A stretch of DNA of 17,534 bases from Acetobacteraceae bacterium (GTDB lineage Bacteria; Pseudomonadota; Alphaproteobacteria; Acetobacterales; Acetobacteraceae). The notes beneath the pieces were generated by a model. It ran no database searches. It saw nothing but the letters and a program-made list of their open reading frames with translations, and had not been told where the DNA came from. The stretch lies in the NCBI GenBank assembly GCA_030039695.1, contig JASHVB010000057.1, positions 1 through 17,534 of the forward strand, given 5' to 3'. A program made the position numbers and the translations under genes. Below are positions 14,836 through 17,534 of the stretch, one piece after another (the first letter of the stretch is position 1; each line of letters begins with the position of its first letter).

Positions 14836-15681
14836 CTAGAAGCTCAGCACGGCTGGCACCTGGTCGCGCTTGACGCCGAACTTCGCCAAGCCGTCCAGCA
14901 GCCACTCGCGAATCTGGCCGGTGCCGCGGTTGAAGTCGATCCACGCGTTCAGTACCTCGCGGAAGCGCCAGTCGCCGTCCCACTGGATGCCCAGGCAGCT
15001 CGGCAGCGCCACGATGGGGTTGGTCAGCAGATGGTAGGGCCCCAGCGAGGGGTTTTTGCCCACCGCAGCGAGGCCCAGCAGGGCGGCCAGAATCTGCACG
15101 TCGGCGTGACCGGATTGCAGCGCCAGCAGGCACTGGTCGGTGGTCTGGTAGCCGATGAGCTGCGCCCTGGGGCAATAACGGCGCGCCGCGACTTCGTGTA
15201 GTGAGCCGATGTCGAAACAAATGCGGATGTTCGGCATGTTCAGGTCGTCCCAGGTCGCCGGGTTTAGACCGTGTTTCGCCAGGCAGCCGAAGGGATGGAT
15301 GATCGCCGCATGGGTGAAGCCGATAGACAACGCACGTTGCGGGGTCGGGTTCAGCGCAAAGGCCAGGTCGACCTTGTTCGACTGGAGATCGAGCACCGAG
15401 GTGCCGTAGGTAGCGTCCAGATAGGTGATCTGCGCGTCGAAAACCTTGGCGATGTCGTTCGCCATGTCGACGCAAGCGCCGGTGTACTTGCCGGTGACGA
15501 GGTCCTTATCAAAATAAGGCAGGGCGCCCGGCAGGCCGGCAATCCGGAGCACCTTGGTACGGCGAACCCGATCGAATGTGCTCTCGTTGGCCGTCTGTGC
15601 CTCGGCCGTCCCCATCAGGGCGCTGGCAGGCAGCAAGGCGGCAGCGCCGGTCAGGGCGCGGCGGCCCACTCGGTTGGTCAT
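14836..15681 (-). CDS. Amino acid ABC transporter substrate-binding protein (SBP_bac_3, type II fold)
   Basis: From ATG 15681 the product has 281 residues. The N-terminus MTNRVGRRALTGAAALLPAS with cleavage near AEA-Q (about 28) is an export signal; the twin arginine at 7-8 followed by a mildly hydrophobic stretch suggests possible Tat export. The mature part has the family pattern VLRIAGLPGALPYFDKD, GACVDMANDIAKVF, and LDLQSNKVDLAFALNPTPQRA, which contains the Asp that holds the ligand amino group. It captures a polar amino acid or related compound for the downstream permease. The ATG 15681 has GGGAG nine bases upstream; ATG 15696 and GTG 15705 are alternative starts. The divergent VOC gene begins about 150 bases away. 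Confidence 0.9.
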   Translation of the reverse strand: MTNRVGRRALTGAAALLPASALMGTAEAQTANESTFDRVRRTKVLRIAGLPGALPYFDKDLVTGKYTGACVDMANDIAKVFDAQITYLDATYGTSVLDLQSNKVDLAFALNPTPQRALSIGFTHAAIIHPFGCLAKHGLNPATWDDLNMPNIRICFDIGSLHEVAARRYCPRAQLIGYQTTDQCLLALQSGHADVQILAALLGLAAVGKNPSLGPYHLLTNPIVALPSCLGIQWDGDWRFREVLNAWIDFNRGTGQIREWLLDGLAKFGVKRDQVPAVLSF

Positions 15682-15827
15682 GTGATCGTCTCCCATTGAT
15701 AGCACTCCCGCCCCAGCTTAATCGGCCCACCTGGCCCGCGCACTAGCCTCGGTCTCGTGGCCCCTGGCTTCCAAGCGATTTCCGGCTACACTGACGGCCA
15801 GAGGCCAGACCAAATAGGGAGTTGTCC

Positions 15828-16367
15828 ATGACCGCGCAGACCAAAGGCCGGATCCGTCACGTCGCGCTGAGCGTCGAGGATCCCTGGGAGACCGCCGAAT
15901 TCTACAAGCAGGCGGTGGGCCTGCAGGAAGTTACCGAGCTCGACGGGCCGCTTGCCGAGGGCGTGTTCCTGACCGATGGGGTCGTCAATCTGGCAATCCT
16001 GCATTTCAAGAGCGACGAAGCCGCGCAGGGCACCGGCAAGGACTATGTCGGCATCCATCACATCGGCTTCTGGGTCGACGACGTGGTGGAGCAGGGCAAG
16101 ATCGCACGCACCAACGGTGCCACCTGGATCATGGGTGACCCGAACAATCCCGACGGATACGAAGTGAAGCACACCGACCTGAACGGCATCATCTTCGACA
16201 TCGCCGCGCACGGCTGGGCCGGTTCGCAGAAGAATCCGGGTGCGGACGACAACGTCGTACATCCGAATCCGAAGCGCCGGCTGTCGAAGTTCGATGAGCG
16301 CCGCGCCCGCGCTCAGGCGAAGATCGCGGCGTTGCGGAAGCGCGAAGTCGCCGCCGCCGCGGAGTGA
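15828..16367 (+). CDS. VOC-superfamily (glyoxalase/dioxygenase fold) protein with charged C-terminal tail
   Basis: From ATG 15828 the product has 179 residues; AGGGAG precedes it. Two beta-alpha-beta-beta-beta modules are visible: RIRHVALSVEDPWETAEFY with His11, and YVGIHHIGFWVDD with His77/His78. The last metal position, usually Glu, may be Asp124 in GIIFDIAAHG. The fold is shared by glyoxalase I, extradiol dioxygenases and fosfomycin-resistance enzymes, so function cannot be fixed. Residues after about 148 are a highly charged Lys/Arg/Ala tail (KRRLSKFDERRARAQAKIAA) predicted to be helical, which is not part of the VOC fold. It heads a plus-strand group with a cupin and a CopD-like protein. 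Confidence 0.85.
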   Translation: MTAQTKGRIRHVALSVEDPWETAEFYKQAVGLQEVTELDGPLAEGVFLTDGVVNLAILHFKSDEAAQGTGKDYVGIHHIGFWVDDVVEQGKIARTNGATWIMGDPNNPDGYEVKHTDLNGIIFDIAAHGWAGSQKNPGADDNVVHPNPKRRLSKFDERRARAQAKIAALRKREVAAAAE

Positions 16368-16389
16368 TCGGGCCGCCGGTAACCGTCAT

Positions 16390-16426
16390 GGCTGGCCTGC
16401 CCGGATCATAGCGGGACAGGCCGGCC
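16390..16426 (+). other. Large hairpin in the VOC-cupin spacer
   Basis: GGCCTGCCCG (16394-16403) pairs with CGGGACAGGCC (16412-16422), one bulged A, around the loop GATCATAG. The stem extends outward by GGCT (16390-16393) with GGCC (16423-16426), including one G-U pair. About 14 base pairs, strongly GC. No U-tract follows, so it is terminator-like but not canonical. It may be a transcript end, a processing point or a repeat element between the two genes. Confidence 0.5.
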
Positions 16427-16451
16427 GATACTTCGTACAGAGAAACTGCTC

Positions 16452-16904
16452 ATGCCCGCTCCGCCTCCGATGACCGCCGGCGTTACCGCTGCCGCCACCA
16501 GCGTGGACGGCATCGTCTGGAACATCCTGGGCCAGACCTATCGTCCGCTACAGGTGACCGAAAGCAGTTTCGCCTGGCATGCGACGTTCCCACCGGGCAC
16601 GTTCGTGCCGCCGCATGTCCATCCGACGCAGGACGAATTCATCTACCTGTTCTCCGGCCGGTTCGAGCTGGTGCTCGACGGCCAACCCGCCGGCGCCGCT
16701 CCCGGCGATCTGATTCGCCTGCCGCGCAACATTTCGCATGGCATTTTCAACAAGACCCAGTCGGACGTGACCTGCCTGTTCTGGGTGTCTCCCACGCGAC
16801 GCCTTTGGGATCTGTTCAACGCCATCCACAATCTCGCGGACCCTGCCGAGGTCGTCCGCATTGCCGGCCAGCACGAGGTGAACTTTCTGCCACCACCGGG
16901 CTGA
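16452..16904 (+). CDS. Single-domain cupin protein
   Basis: The product has 150 residues. Cupin motif 1 is PPGTFVPPHVHPTQDEFIY with metal-binding His55, His57 and Glu62, followed by the turn FSGRFELVLDG. Motif 2 is PGDLIRLPRNISHGIFN with His96. All four usual metal ligands are present, so it probably binds a divalent metal and could be an enzyme (dioxygenase, isomerase or decarboxylase type) or a small-molecule sensor. The ribosome binding site is weak. The stop overlaps an ATG (TGATG) in frame with the next gene. The substrate is not readable. Confidence 0.88.
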   Translation: MPAPPPMTAGVTAAATSVDGIVWNILGQTYRPLQVTESSFAWHATFPPGTFVPPHVHPTQDEFIYLFSGRFELVLDGQPAGAAPGDLIRLPRNISHGIFNKTQSDVTCLFWVSPTRRLWDLFNAIHNLADPAEVVRIAGQHEVNFLPPPG

Positions 16905-16939
16905 TGCCGCGCGCCCTGGGAACCGACGGAGTTCAGACG

Positions 16940-17389
16940 ATGACGATATGGGGCGCTCTGCTCGCCGTTCACATTCTGTGCGCGGTGATCTGGGTTGGCG
17001 GCATGTTTTTCGCGTATCTCGTGTTGCGTCCGAGTTTAGTGGTGCTGGATGCGCCACAGCGGCTCTTGCTGCACACGCAGATCTTTCGCCGTTTTTTCAT
17101 GATCATCTGGCACGCGATGCCGCTGATCCTGCTGACCGGTTTCGCGGTGTTGTTCGGCGAATTCGGCGGGCCCGCGAACGCACGGTGGAATGTGCAGGTC
17201 ATGATGGGCCTCGGCCTCATCATGTCGGTGGTGTTCGTGGTGATCGTGTTCGGACCTTACGCCCGATTCCGGCGGACGACCGACCGCGCGCGCATGGCGG
17301 CCAATATCGACGCGATCCGCAAGCTGATCGGCCTCAACCTGGTACTGGGACTGATCACGGTGGTGGTCGCGGCTCTCAGTCAGTTCTGA
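16940..17389 (+). CDS. CopD-like four-helix membrane protein
   Basis: From ATG 16940 the product has 149 residues and about four transmembrane helices: IWGALLAVHILCAVIWVGGM, IIWHAMPLILLTGFAVLFGE, VQVMMGLGLIMSVVFVVIVF and LNLVLGLITVVVAAL. The first helix with HxxCAVIWVGGMFFA and the second with a His resemble the CopD (copper resistance D) domain and related heme/copper-associated membrane proteins. GGAG lies about 8 bases before ATG 16940; a second ATG at 16904 overlaps the cupin stop and would add 12 residues. CopA, CopB or CopC are not nearby, so a copper role is not supported by context. Inner-membrane location is firm; function is unknown. Confidence 0.75.
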   Translation: MTIWGALLAVHILCAVIWVGGMFFAYLVLRPSLVVLDAPQRLLLHTQIFRRFFMIIWHAMPLILLTGFAVLFGEFGGPANARWNVQVMMGLGLIMSVVFVVIVFGPYARFRRTTDRARMAANIDAIRKLIGLNLVLGLITVVVAALSQF

Positions 17390-17534
17390 GCCGCCGTCGG
17401 CGCCGGACGCCCAGCGTTACATTCGGCCGCCTGACAAACAGCGCATTACTGACCGGTACGAACAGGCCAGGCGCACGCCACACGTCCGGCCACTCGTCGC
17501 GGATCACGACGCGGGGCACTGTCACATCGATGAT
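17376..17534 (-). CDS. C-terminal end of an unidentified protein (partial, enters from right edge)
   Basis: This minus-strand frame is open for 52 codons from the right edge and ends in TGA at 17376-17378, overlapping the CopD-like gene by 14 bases in convergent orientation. Third positions are mostly G or C for the part nearest the edge. The protein ends with an arginine-rich tail (VRRRRRLRTD). The other two minus frames are broken by stops near the edge. I do not recognise the family, and a chance open frame in GC-rich DNA is possible. Confidence 0.4.
   Translation of the reverse strand: MIDVTVPRVVIRDEWPDVWRAPGLFVPVSNALFVRRPNVTLGVRRRRRLRTD

Overview
The window is GC-rich with a strong G/C bias at third codon positions. 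Its families are typical of Alphaproteobacteria: a Rap1a/Tai-type secreted small protein, an alphaproteobacterial-style QueC zinc loop, CYP153 with its own redox chain, and several periplasmic binding proteins. I would guess a soil or freshwater rhizobial or acetobacterial relative, from gene content only. I see no rRNA, tRNA, CRISPR array, transposase, phage gene or transcription factor.

Region 1 (1-8977, minus strand) is a compact ten-gene run that reads like one catabolic operon. In transcription order: a homogentisate-dioxygenase-like cupin, an SDR dehydrogenase, a LigJ-type 4-oxalomesaconate hydratase, ferredoxin reductase, [2Fe-2S] ferredoxin, a CYP153-type P450, LutB, LutC, a YcgN-type cysteine-cluster protein, and a DapA/NAL-superfamily lyase cut by the window edge. 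Junctions are mostly short or ATGA overlaps. The exception is a 145-base P450-lutB spacer carrying two inverted-repeat structures. The gene set suggests oxidation of a hydrocarbon or aromatic compound: monooxygenation, dehydrogenation, ring cleavage, hydration, aldol cleavage to a keto acid, and 2-hydroxyacid oxidation. No complete textbook pathway is present: LutA, LigAB/LigC/LigI/LigK and MaiA/FahA are all missing here.

Region 2 (8978-13611, plus strand) starts from a short divergent intergenic region. It has an orphan LivK-type binding protein, queC, a Rap1a/Tai-like secreted protein overlapping queC by ATGA, an atypical NAD(P)-binding epimerase-like protein, and an M20D amidohydrolase. 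This group looks metabolically mixed.

Region 3 (13612-15681) holds a small hypothetical ORF with a strong ribosome binding site that runs into a degenerate dispersed palindromic repeat. A minus-strand polar-amino-acid-type ABC binding protein and permease follow, with two related palindromes between them. No ATPase gene is present.

Region 4 (15682-17534) carries, on the plus strand, a VOC-fold protein with an unusual charged tail, a large hairpin, a cupin and a four-helix CopD-like membrane protein. An open minus-strand frame, probably the C-terminus of another gene, enters from the right edge.
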